A stretch of DNA of 64,000 nucleotides from Desulfomonile tiedjei (lineage in GTDB: Bacteria; Desulfobacterota; Desulfomonilia; Desulfomonilales; Desulfomonilaceae), in NCBI GenBank assembly GCA_016218715.1, contig JACRDG010000121.1, forward strand, positions 62,001 through 126,000, read 5' to 3'. Numbering within the stretch: the stretch's first letter is position 1; every line of letters starts with the position of its first letter. The notes below the pieces were generated by a model. That model saw nothing but the letters and a program-made list of their open reading frames with translations, did no database searches and was not told where the DNA came from. The translations under genes were made by a program, and so were the position numbers. This document shows, one piece after another, positions 50,947 to 64,000 of the stretch.

Positions 50947-51591
50947 TCAACTCTCCCCGGCTCCGGCTTTGATGATTTCGCCCTTGAATATCCAGACCTT
51001 GATTCCTATGACCCCGTAGGTAGTAGTGGCTTGGGCGAAACCGTAGTCGATGTCGGCCCGCAGCGTGTGCAGCGGCACGCGACCTTCACGATACCACTCC
51101 CGCCGCGCCATCTCGGCCCCGCCAAGGCGGCCTGCGGTAGCGATCCGGATCCCCTTGGCGCCGGATTTCAGTGCGCTCGAGACCGATTTCTTCATCGCTC
51201 GTCGAAAGGCGATACGCCGTTCAAGCTGCTGTGCCACGTTCTCGGCCACGAGTTGGGCGTCGATTTCGGGCTTGCGAATCTCTTTGATATCCACCAGGAC
51301 ATCCTTCTGGGTCATCCGCAGAATGTCTCGACGCAGCTTCTCGATCTCGCTCCCCTTGGGGCCGATGACAATCCCCGGCCTTGCAGTATGTATGATCAGG
51401 CGGATCTTGCCGGCAGCGCGCTCAATCTCCATCCTTGAGATACTAGCCTGTGAAAGCCGTTTCTTGACGTAATCCCTCAGATTGATGTCTTCAATCAAGA
51501 AGTTTCCAAAGTCTTTCTTGGAATACCACCGAGAATCCCAAGTGCGAGTGACTCCAAGTCGGAATCCGTGAGGATGTACCTTCTGTCCCAA
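50947..51591 (-). CDS. rpsC: 30S ribosomal protein S3
   Basis: 214 residues starting at a [23 protein letters not shown], then the KH domain with [21 protein letters not shown] lies about seven bases before the TTG at 51591; the open frame upstream to 51696 lacks homology and a ribosome site. S3 contributes to mRNA entry and helicase activity. Confidence 0.97.
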   Translation of the reverse strand: MGQKVHPHGFRLGVTRTWDSRWYSKKDFGNFLIEDINLRDYVKKRLSQASISRMEIERAAGKIRLIIHTARPGIVIGPKGSEIEKLRRDILRMTQKDVLVDIKEIRKPEIDAQLVAENVAQQLERRIAFRRAMKKSVSSALKSGAKGIRIATAGRLGGAEMARREWYREGRVPLHTLRADIDYGFAQATTTYGVIGIKVWIFKGEIIKAGAGES

Positions 51592-51667
51592 GATGCCCCT
51601 CCTCAGGGTTGTCTGGTAAATGAGCGTCGGCGTCTCACAAGGCGCCGTCCTCATTTCCGGAATAGTT

Positions 51668-52009
51668 CTAGGGCTCCAATTCTTCGACGGCCACATGGAT
51701 GTGGCTGCTTCGTTTCCTTATCTTCGTGGCCCGTCCCATTGCTCGCGGCATCCAACGTTTGGCGGTGGGCCCTTCATCTACCGTGATCGAGGCGATGTAA
51801 AGTTTGTCCTCGTTCACGCCGCTCGACTGAGTAGCATTGCTCAGAGCAGATTCCACCACCTTCTTGATCATGCCCGCGGCCTTCTTGGGGGTGAACTTGA
51901 GCATATGAATGGCCTGCTCCACCTGCATCCCCCGGACGAGATCCGCTACCATTCTGGCCTTGCGTGCGGAGATACGCGCATACCTGAGGGTACATTCCCA
52001 CTGCATCAC
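51668..52009 (-). CDS. rplV: 50S ribosomal protein L22
   Basis: 113 residues: [20 protein letters not shown] and [12 protein letters not shown] at the end. Its long hairpin lines the exit tunnel. It overlaps rpsS by 4 bp. Confidence 0.97.
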   Translation of the reverse strand: MMQWECTLRYARISARKARMVADLVRGMQVEQAIHMLKFTPKKAAGMIKKVVESALSNATQSSGVNEDKLYIASITVDEGPTAKRWMPRAMGRATKIRKRSSHIHVAVEELEP

Positions 52010-52290
52010 TTTCTCCCTTTCTTCGCTTTCCTATCTCCCGCATGACCGTGAAAGGTACGGGTCGGAGAAAACTCCCCGAGTTTGTGACCGACCATATTCT
52101 CCGTGACGAACACGGGTATGAACTTCTTGCCGTTGTGCACAGCAAAGGTGAGCCCTACCATGTCCGGAATGATGGTCGACCGACGAGACCACGTCTGAAC
52201 TACCTTACGGGAACCGGTATCCCGCGCCGTAATCACTTTCCTCAGCAGATGATCATCCACGAAAGGACCTTTATGAACTGAACGTGGCAT
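52006..52290 (-). CDS. rpsS: 30S ribosomal protein S19
   Basis: 94 residues from the ATG at 52290: [18 protein letters not shown], then [21 protein letters not shown] and [23 protein letters not shown] three codons earlier overlaps the ribosome site and is unlikely. Confidence 0.98.
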   Translation of the reverse strand: MPRSVHKGPFVDDHLLRKVITARDTGSRKVVQTWSRRSTIIPDMVGLTFAVHNGKKFIPVFVTENMVGHKLGEFSPTRTFHGHAGDRKAKKGRK

Positions 52291-52295
52291 GGCTC

Positions 52296-53120
52296 TCACT
52301 TCCTACGCTTGGCGATGAATTTGTCCGACGACTTGTTTCTCTTGCGGGTCTTGTAACCCTTGGTGGGGACGCCCCAGGGCGTCACCGGATGCCGGCCGCC
52401 GGAGGTTTTCCCCTCTCCGCCGCCATGCGGATGATCTACAGGGTTCATGACCACTCCACGGACATGGGGCCGCCGTCCGAGATGCCGCGTCCGGCCTGCC
52501 TTGCCAAGAGAGATCTTCTCGTGATCCAGATTGCCGACCTGGCCGACCGTGGCACGGCACCGATCCAGGACCATGCGGACCTCTCCCGAGGGGAGCTTGA
52601 TCTGAGCATAGCCCTTCTCCTTGGCCATCAACTGGCCGTACGCCCCAGCAGAGCGGATCATCTGGCCGCCTTTGCCGATCTTCATCTCAACGTTATGGAC
52701 CATGGTTCCCAGCGGGATGTTCTTCAACGGAAGGCAGTTACCCGGCTTGATGTCGACCCGGTCCCCCGCGACGATCGAGTCTCCCACCTTCAGGCCGTTG
52801 GGCCACAGGATGTAACTCTTTTCACCGTCGAGATAGCTGACCAGTGCCAGACGGGCGCTCCGGTTCGGATCGTACTCCACGCTCACCACCGTTCCGGGCA
52901 CATCGGTCTTGTTTCTCTTAAAGTCTACCGTGCGGAACCGTCTCTTGTGGCCGCCGCCGCGGAACCTGACGGTGACCCTTCCGTAGTTGTTGCGGCCCCC
53001 GTCCTTGGTGACTCCTTTTACCAGAGACTTCAAGGGCTTGTCCGCGGTCACCTCTTCGAAGGCGAACCCCGTCTGGAACCTGATTCCGGGTGATGTGGGT
53101 TTGTGCTTCTTGATGCCCAT
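52296..53120 (-). CDS. rplB: 50S ribosomal protein L2
   Basis: 274 residues: [19 protein letters not shown] opening, [20 protein letters not shown] in the middle, and the C-terminal [20 protein letters not shown] with the conserved His. L2 is needed for subunit association and peptidyl transfer. The start at 53120 fits the family; frame upstream is unsupported. Confidence 0.98.
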   Translation of the reverse strand: MGIKKHKPTSPGIRFQTGFAFEEVTADKPLKSLVKGVTKDGGRNNYGRVTVRFRGGGHKRRFRTVDFKRNKTDVPGTVVSVEYDPNRSARLALVSYLDGEKSYILWPNGLKVGDSIVAGDRVDIKPGNCLPLKNIPLGTMVHNVEMKIGKGGQMIRSAGAYGQLMAKEKGYAQIKLPSGEVRMVLDRCRATVGQVGNLDHEKISLGKAGRTRHLGRRPHVRGVVMNPVDHPHGGGEGKTSGGRHPVTPWGVPTKGYKTRKRNKSSDKFIAKRRK

Positions 53121-53212
53121 AAATCCTGTCCTCGACGCTTGATACGGTTCTGTGTCGGTCCGTGAAGGCATCCGCGGGGAACCAAGCCACACGGAATCGG
53201 ACCGGCGCTAAT

Positions 53213-53503
53213 TTATACTCCCTCGAAAAAGTCCACCCGGTTGCCTTCCTTGAGTGTCACGATGGCTTTTTTCCAGTTCTTCCGCCGTCCCTGGAAGCGA
53301 CCGAGTCTTTTTCGTTTTCCCAAGCGGTTTTGTGTCTGCACTGACAGCACGGTGACCTTGAACAGCTTTTCCACCGCCTTCTTGATTTCCGATTTGTTCG
53401 CGCTCGGAGCTACCTCGAAGCAGATCTGATTGTGCTGCTCCTTCAGGTCGGAACTCTTCTCCGTCACAATGGGCCGTCGGATTATCTTATACTCTTCCAG
53501 CAT
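53213..53503 (-). CDS. rplW: 50S ribosomal protein L23
   Basis: 96 residues: [20 protein letters not shown] and [20 protein letters not shown] are typical. Docking site for trigger factor and SRP at the exit tunnel. Its start overlaps the rplD stop by one base. Confidence 0.97.
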   Translation of the reverse strand: MLEEYKIIRRPIVTEKSSDLKEQHNQICFEVAPSANKSEIKKAVEKLFKVTVLSVQTQNRLGKRKRLGRFQGRRKNWKKAIVTLKEGNRVDFFEGV

Positions 53504-54129
53504 CAGCCCAACCTCTCATGGATTTTCGGAACGGCATCCTGAAGCAGGACCAGCCGCTCGAACCGGAGGAGATCGTAGACGTTCATCCCTTCTGTAGGCA
53601 GAACCAGCACCTTGAAGAGATTGCGCGACGATCGGAGGAGTGCTTCGTCTTTTTCCGCGGTGATGAACAGCGTCTTGGCCGCATCCAGTCCCAAGGTTTT
53701 CATTGTCTCAAAGAAGAGCTTGGTCTTGGGAGCTTCCAGCTCGATCTTGTCCACGACGGTCAGGAGATTGTCCCTCAGTTTGGCCGACAGGACCGATCGA
53801 AGCGCCGCCTTGCGCACCTTCTTCGGCAGAGAGAAGGCGTAGGACCGAGGGCTCGGGCCGAATATGGTTCCACCTCCGGTCCACAAAGGCGACCGGCTGG
53901 TACCGGCACGGGCTCGTCCCGTCCCTTTTTGCCGCCAAGGCTTCTTTCCACCGCCGCGAACATCTTTCCTCGTCTTGGTACAGGCGGTTCCGGCCCGGCG
54001 TTTGGCCAACTGCCACACTACCACGGACTGGACGAGGTCTTCGCGCACCGCGGCGTTGAAAATCGTATCGTCCAGTTCCACGGATGCGACTGTGGTGCCG
54101 CTCTGGTTGATCACATCTACCAATGCCAT
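53503..54129 (-). CDS. rplD: 50S ribosomal protein L4
   Basis: 208 residues: [23 protein letters not shown], shortened here as the long loop, followed by [17 protein letters not shown], the tunnel-lining extension. AAGGA precedes the ATG at 54129, which overlaps the rplC stop in ATGA. L4 can repress this operon in E. coli; no such leader was recognised. Confidence 0.97.
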   Translation of the reverse strand: MALVDVINQSGTTVASVELDDTIFNAAVREDLVQSVVVWQLAKRRAGTACTKTRKDVRGGGKKPWRQKGTGRARAGTSRSPLWTGGGTIFGPSPRSYAFSLPKKVRKAALRSVLSAKLRDNLLTVVDKIELEAPKTKLFFETMKTLGLDAAKTLFITAEKDEALLRSSRNLFKVLVLPTEGMNVYDLLRFERLVLLQDAVPKIHERLG

Positions 54130-54734
54130 CACTTTTTCCTTATCAGGACGATGCCCCCTCTGGACCCGGGAACGGGGCCTTTGAGAAGGACGAGGTTCTC
54201 ATCCGGACGAACTTCGAAGACCGTGACGCTGGGAGCTGTAACCCTGACCCCTCCCAGTCGGCCGGGGAGCTTTTTCCCCTTGAATACCCGGGACGGATAC
54301 GCGCATTGACCGACCGAACCCGGGATCCGATGCGAACGGGAACCGTGGGTGGCTTTGCCGCCGCCGAACTTGTGTCTCTTGATGACACCGGCGAACCCTT
54401 TTCCTTTGCTCGTACCGACCACCTTGACCTGCTCCCCGGGAGCGAAAATGTCGACACGGATCTCCTGCCCGACTTCCACGGCTTCGGGGTCGTCCATGTG
54501 GAACTCGCGCAGGACACGGCACGGAGCGACTCCAGCCTTCTTGTACTGACCGAGCACCGGACGGGTCAAGCGGCTCTCTTTGGCTTCCTCGAAACCGAGC
54601 TGGACCTTCGCGTCCTTCTTTTTCTCGATCACGGTGCAGGGCCCGGCCTGAACCACCGTAACTCCCACAGCACGCCCCAGCTCGTCAAACATCTGGATCA
54701 TGCCGATTTTTCTTCCTATCATTCCACGGACCAT
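54129..54734 (-). CDS. rplC: 50S ribosomal protein L3
   Basis: 201 residues: MIGRKIGMIQMFDELGRAV near the start, GTSKGKGFAGVIKRHKFGGG and THGSRSHRIPGSVG in the central loop. GAGGAG before the ATG at 54734 supports the start. An early assembly protein near the peptidyl transferase centre. Confidence 0.97.
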   Translation of the reverse strand: MVRGMIGRKIGMIQMFDELGRAVGVTVVQAGPCTVIEKKKDAKVQLGFEEAKESRLTRPVLGQYKKAGVAPCRVLREFHMDDPEAVEVGQEIRVDIFAPGEQVKVVGTSKGKGFAGVIKRHKFGGGKATHGSRSHRIPGSVGQCAYPSRVFKGKKLPGRLGGVRVTAPSVTVFEVRPDENLVLLKGPVPGSRGGIVLIRKK

Positions 54735-54762
54735 AGCTGGCTCCTCAACCGCGGGCAACGCC

Positions 54763-55077
54763 CTAAGCCTTGATTTCGACGTCTACTCCAGGGGACAGGT
54801 CCAGTTTCATCAATGCGTCGAGGGTCTGCTGAGTCGGCTCGAGTATGTCCAGCAGCCGCTTATGCACCCTGATTTCAAACTGTTCGCGCGACTTCTTGTC
54901 GATGTGAGGGGACCGCAGGACCGTGTACTTATGTATCTTCGTCGGCAACGGGATGGGGCCGGCGACCTTCGCACCGGTTCTCCACGCGGTGTCAACTATC
55001 TCGGCGGCCGACTGATCGAGAAGCTTGTGATCGTAGGCTTTGAGTCTAATCCTAATTTTAAGCGCATGCATATCCAT
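54763..55077 (-). CDS. rpsJ: 30S ribosomal protein S10
   Basis: 104 residues: [20 protein letters not shown] and [20 protein letters not shown] are the family signature. First gene of the S10 cluster, 40 nt behind tuf; the small gap suggests read-through from the str operon rather than a separate promoter. Confidence 0.98.
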   Translation of the reverse strand: MDMHALKIRIRLKAYDHKLLDQSAAEIVDTAWRTGAKVAGPIPLPTKIHKYTVLRSPHIDKKSREQFEIRVHKRLLDILEPTQQTLDALMKLDLSPGVDVEIKA

Positions 55078-55117
55078 CGGTTGGTCCTCTCATGCCAGAA
55101 GGCGCACTCACGTTCGA

Positions 55118-56291
<1,174 letters not shown>

Positions 56292-56311
<20 letters not shown>

Positions 56312-58391
56312 GGGCTCCTCCAGATTGTTTGAACCGAGCGACCACCTTCTCCGCCACGGACTGCGGCGCCGGCTCATAGTGAGAAAACTGCATCGTAAAC
56401 GTAGCTCGGCCTTGCGTAAGGCTCCGCAAATCAGTGGCATACCCGAACATCCGAGCGATCGGCACTCTCACGCCCACCGTTTGGATGGTTGCACGACTTT
56501 CCATGCCCAATATCTTGCCGCGACGGGCCGTGAGATCGCCCAGGACGTCTCCGAGGAATTCCCCCGGTGCGACGACCTCGACATCCATGATCGGCTCGAG
56601 CAGGATACTGGCGCCCTTCCTGCAGGCCTCCTTAAAAGCCATGAAACCGGCGGTCTTGAACGCCATTTCCGAGGAGTCCACCTCATGGTACTTGCCGTCC
56701 ACCAGGGTAACCATGACGTCCCCGACGGGATATCCGGCAAGCACGCCGGATGCCATGGCTGCGCGGATTCCTTCCTCTACCGGTTTGATGTATTCCTTCG
56801 GTATGACCCCGCCGGTGATCTTGTCGATAAATTCCAGACCCGTCCCTTGCGTGCGAGGTTCCACATCGATGACCACTTCCGCGAACTGCCCCTTGCCGCC
56901 GGTTTGCTTGACGTGGCGATAGTGGAGCTTGACCGGTTTCGTGATCGTTTCCCGGTAAGCCACCTCTGGCTCCCCGACCTTTGCCCGCACCTGGAATTCT
57001 CGGAGCAGCCGATCGACAATAATCTCCAGATGCAGTTCACCCATACCGGAAAGAATGTTCTGGCCGGTATCGCTGTCAACCTTCACCCTGAGGGAGGGAT
57101 CTTCTCGAAGCAATCGCGACATGGCCCGGGAGAGCTTCTCTCCATCATCCCGCGTCTCCGGTTCGAGGGCGACCGAGATGACGGGCTCGGGGAATTCCAT
57201 GGATTCGAGCAGCAGCGGATGGTCTTCGTCGGTCAGCGTATCACCGGTCTTCGTGTACTTGAGTCCCACGGCCGCGAGGATCTCACCCGCGTAGGCCTCC
57301 TTCACGTCTTCCCGCTGATTGGCGTGCATCTGGACGAGGCGTCCGACCCGCTCCCGCTTGCCCGCACTCTGGTTGTAGACCGACGACGACGCACTGAGTT
57401 TTCCTGAATACACTCTGAGGAATGTCAATCCGCCGCAATAGGGGTCGTTCATGACCTTGAAGGCGAGGGCTGAAAAGGGACCGTCCACGCTTCGGACCAC
57501 CGTGCGTCCGTGTTCGTCTTTCCCTTCCACCGGGGGAATCTCGAGAGGTGACGGGAGGAAATCGACCACTGCGTCAAGGAGCTGTTGAATACCCTTGTTC
57601 TTGAAGGCAGAGCCCAGGAGCACCGGGGTGATCTTCAGGCTCAACGTCCCCTTCCGAAGGGTCTCCACCAGCGTCGCCACCGGGATGTCCGTGTCACCGT
57701 CGAGATAGCGTTCGAGAAGCTCGTCGTCCAACTCGCAGATCGTTTCAAGGCACTGTTCCCGTGCAGCGACCGCCTCGTCAAGCAACTCCGGAGGGACATC
57801 GCTCTCGTGGTACTTGATACCCATCGACTCGTCCTCGAAAAGCACAGCCTTCATGGTGAGCAGATCCACCATGCCGCGAAAGCCGTCCTCGCTGCCGATC
57901 GGAATCTGCAGGATTATCGGTTGTGTGCGGAGTCTGGTTTTCATCATTTCGAGGACTCTCTGATAGTCGGCGCCCTGCCGATCCATCTTGTTGATAAAGG
58001 CCACTCTCGGTATTTGGTACCGATCCGCCTGTTTCCAGACGGTCTCTGACTGGGGTTCCACACCCCCGACGGCGCAGAAGACCGCGACCGCCCCGTCCAG
58101 CACTCGCAGGCAACGTTCCACCTCAATGGTGAAATCGACGTGTCCCGGAGTATCGATTAGGTTGATCCGATGCTTTCTCCACTGGCACGCGGTGGCAGCC
58201 GACGTGATGGTGATCCCTCGCTCTTGCTCCTGTTCCATCCAGTCCATCACCGCGGTGCCGTCATGCACTTCGCCGAGTTTATGAGACACACCGGTATAGA
58301 AGAGGATGCGCTCCGTCGTCGTGGTCTTTCCAGCGTCAATATGGGCCATGATGCCGATATTGCGCGTCCTTGACAGTGTTTCTCCCTTCAT
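56292..58391 (-). CDS. fusA: Translation elongation factor G
   Basis: About 699 residues: G1 [21 protein letters not shown]2 [13 protein letters not shown]3 [10 protein letters not shown]4 NKMDRQGAD, and domain [22 protein letters not shown]. It drives translocation. The start is uncertain: the ATG at 58391 begins [16 protein letters not shown], but its ribosome site is weak, and GTG further upstream (58421) lies within rpsG. The last 20 bases overlap tuf, extending the usual C-terminus. Confidence 0.97.
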
Positions 58392-58414
58392 CAGGATCGA
58401 ACACCCATCTTTGC

Positions 58415-58885
58415 CTACCACCTATAGTGGGCGAAAGCCTTATTAGCCTCGGCCATTCTGTGCGTGTCTTCCTTCTTCTTGACCGAGCTGCCCTTGTTGG
58501 AGGCCGCGTCCATAAGCTCCGCGGCGAGTTTTTCCTTCATGCTCTTCTCCCCGCGCGAGCGGGCGTATTGAATGAGCCACCGTATGGCCAATGCCTGTCT
58601 GCGCTCCGGGCGAATCTCGACGGGCACCTGATAGGTGCTGCCGCCAACGCGGCGTGACCGCACCTCGAGGACCGGTTTGACGTTATCCACAGCCCTTTCG
58701 AAGAGTTTGAGCGGGTCCTCGCCGGTTCTCTTGGCCATAAGTTCCAGCGCATCATAGAATGCGCCTTCAGCGGTGGATTTCTTTCCTTCCCACATCACAC
58801 AGTTCACGAACTTGGCGACGAGCTTGCTGTGGTACTTGGGATCGGGTAGCACGTCTCTCTTGGGAACCTTCCCTTTTCTTGGCAT
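58415..58885 (-). CDS. rpsG: 30S ribosomal protein S7
   Basis: 156 residues: [20 protein letters not shown], then [20 protein letters not shown] and [13 protein letters not shown] at the end, standard length. S7 nucleates the 30S head and regulates the str operon in E. coli. Open frame above the ATG has no support. Confidence 0.98.
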   Translation of the reverse strand: MPRKGKVPKRDVLPDPKYHSKLVAKFVNCVMWEGKKSTAEGAFYDALELMAKRTGEDPLKLFERAVDNVKPVLEVRSRRVGGSTYQVPVEIRPERRQALAIRWLIQYARSRGEKSMKEKLAAELMDAASNKGSSVKKKEDTHRMAEANKAFAHYRW

Positions 58886-59189
58886 CTCGATTCGCTCCAG
58901 AATCTCTTTTGGCGCGTTGCGCCTTTTGGCCGACAACAGAACAAGCTGCACCGGGTAGCTTCCAGGATGGCAAGGTCGAGAAGGCAACGCAGAATCTAAA
59001 ATCCGCTCTCCGACCGCGAGGTCGTATTTCCTTCCAAACCCGCCCCGTCGTTTCCGACGGTTTACCAGGACCCGATAGTGGTTAGTCCCCGCATTAGCTG
59101 CGTAACAGAGCCGGTCGTTTCATCCCCGGAACGCGTGGCACGCGGCGGAGAGCTTGCTCGGAGCAAGCAGACCGGCGGACCAGGGAGGA
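58886..59189. other. 304-bp gap between rpsL and rpsG
   Basis: These genes normally lie within a few dozen bases of each other. No frame with a ribosome site occurs here on either strand apart from the rpsG upstream region. One 7-bp hairpin (GCTTGCT, loop CGG, AGCAAGC, at 59152-59168) follows the rpsL stop on the transcript, without a T-run. Confidence 0.55.
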
Positions 59190-59561
59190 TTACTTCGGCC
59201 GTTTTGTCCCGTACTTCGATCTCCCCTGTTTTCGATCCGTCACCCCGAACGCGTCCTGGGTTCCTCGGATGATGTGGTAACGCACACCAGGGAGGTCCTT
59301 GACACGGCCGCCACGAATGAGCACAACCGAGTGTTCCTGGAGGTTGTGCCCGATACCGGGGATGTAGGAGGTGACTTCGTACCCGTTGGTAAGGCGCACC
59401 CTCGCAACCTTCCTCAACGCTGAATTCGGTTTCTTCGGCGTGGTGGTATAGACCCTCACGCAGACTCCCCTTCTCTGGGGGCAATTGGTCAGTGCCGGCG
59501 CCGAGGTTTTGTGTCTCGGAGCCTCACGTCCTTTTCTGACCAGTTGGTTGATAGTCGGCAT
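59190..59561 (-). CDS. rpsL: 30S ribosomal protein S12
   Basis: 123 residues: [35 protein letters not shown] (the Lys42/43 loop tied to streptomycin resistance in other species), and [20 protein letters not shown]. First gene of the leftward str operon. GGAGG lies nine bases before the ATG at 59561, and a strong promoter is 30-60 nt upstream. Confidence 0.99.
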   Translation of the reverse strand: MPTINQLVRKGREAPRHKTSAPALTNCPQRRGVCVRVYTTTPKKPNSALRKVARVRLTNGYEVTSYIPGIGHNLQEHSVVLIRGGRVKDLPGVRYHIIRGTQDAFGVTDRKQGRSKYGTKRPK

Positions 59562-59591
59562 ACGCCGTAACCTCCAAATGTGTATCCAAAA

Positions 59592-59621
59592 ATTATGCTC
59601 AAAGATGAGCGATCTTGTCAA
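59592..59621 (-). promoter_or_regulatory. Predicted strong sigma-70-type promoter of the str operon
   Basis: Reading leftward, TTGACA (59621-59616, perfect -35) and CATAAT (59597-59592, one mismatch) are 18 nt apart. The predicted start leaves a leader of about 24 nt before rpsL. It lies between the rpoC terminator and rpsL, so the ribosomal block is independently started. Confidence 0.75.
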
Positions 59622-59640
59622 GCCTTTTTTGCCCGAAAAG

Positions 59641-59669
59641 CATGGCCGGAGATCTCATCTCCGGCCATG
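59641..59669 (-). terminator. Hairpin terminator behind rpoC
   Basis: CATGGCCGGAGAT (59641-59653) and ATCTCCGGCCATG (59657-59669) are perfect 13-bp arms around a 3-nt loop. On the minus strand it is followed by GCTTTTC, a short T-run. It lies 80 nt after the rpoC stop and just upstream of the str promoter. Confidence 0.75.
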
Positions 59670-59748
59670 GATCAGGCCTCAAACGGGTCTCGGCCCGCGA
59701 CTTTTTTCCGCTTCACCCCGGTCCCTGCAAACTCCCGCGACCAGCCGG

Positions 59749-64000
<4,252 letters not shown>

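Noticed and set aside
59152-59168. Hairpin after rpsL as a terminator
   Set aside because: No T-run follows on the transcript, and ending there would cut off rpsG, fusA and tuf from the only clear promoter.

Overview
This window looks like a chromosomal segment of an anaerobic, GC-rich Gram-negative bacterium, most likely a Desulfobacterota (former Deltaproteobacteria) member. The grounds are a nickel CO dehydrogenase module, two in-frame UGA (selenocysteine) genes of types known from that group, type IV pilus assembly genes, a PbgA/YejM-like inner-membrane hydrolase and zinc-binding forms of several ribosomal proteins. I cannot name the genus. No tRNA, rRNA, CRISPR array or insertion sequence is visible.

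Layout. 1-6.7 kb: the edge of a methyl-accepting-type protein, a DsrE-family selenoprotein, a surface-polysaccharide group (a GT4 glycosyltransferase fused to a cupin, a second GT4 enzyme, a Trm112-type methyltransferase), an orphan amino-acid-type binding protein and a small Cys-rich protein. 7.3-9.4 kb: a membrane sulfatase-fold enzyme. 9.7-13.5 kb: an FAD/NAD oxidoreductase, CooF and CooS, read leftward as one unit. 13.7-19.6 kb: a TIM-barrel isomerase-like protein, a hybrid histidine kinase, a GNAT acetyltransferase, a thermonuclease and a REC-HD-GYP protein. 19.8-26 kb: a repeat-built coiled-coil protein, a metallo-beta-lactamase-fold hydrolase, an M24 peptidase, a zinc dehydrogenase, an LsrF-like aldolase/thiolase and a cysteine desulfurase behind a structured leader. 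26.4-30.3 kb: penicillin-binding protein 1C and a GT-C membrane glycosyltransferase. 30.4-34.4 kb: a rhodanese-ferritin-like selenoprotein, a small DUF4177-like protein, a copper chaperone and CopA. 34.4-40.2 kb: a DUF2156-like protein, a 58-residue HTH-like protein, pilMNOP without an adjacent pilQ, an FtsB-like protein and a CbiO-type ATPase. 40.5-64 kb: the leftward str-S10-spc-alpha block, from the end of rpoC through rpsL-rpsG-fusA-tuf and the S10 and spc genes to secY, adk, rpmJ, rpsM, rpsK, rpsD, rpoA and rplQ.

The strongest unusual signals are the two selenoproteins. In each an in-frame UGA sits exactly where the family's reactive cysteine belongs, and a perfect 7-bp hairpin follows about 15 nt later, as expected for bacterial SECIS elements. 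Both are sulfur-trafficking folds. The second joins a selenocysteine rhodanese to a ferritin-like diiron domain. Three families of short dispersed repeats lie in the intergenic spaces, including a nested-palindrome element of about 85 nt present in at least five copies.
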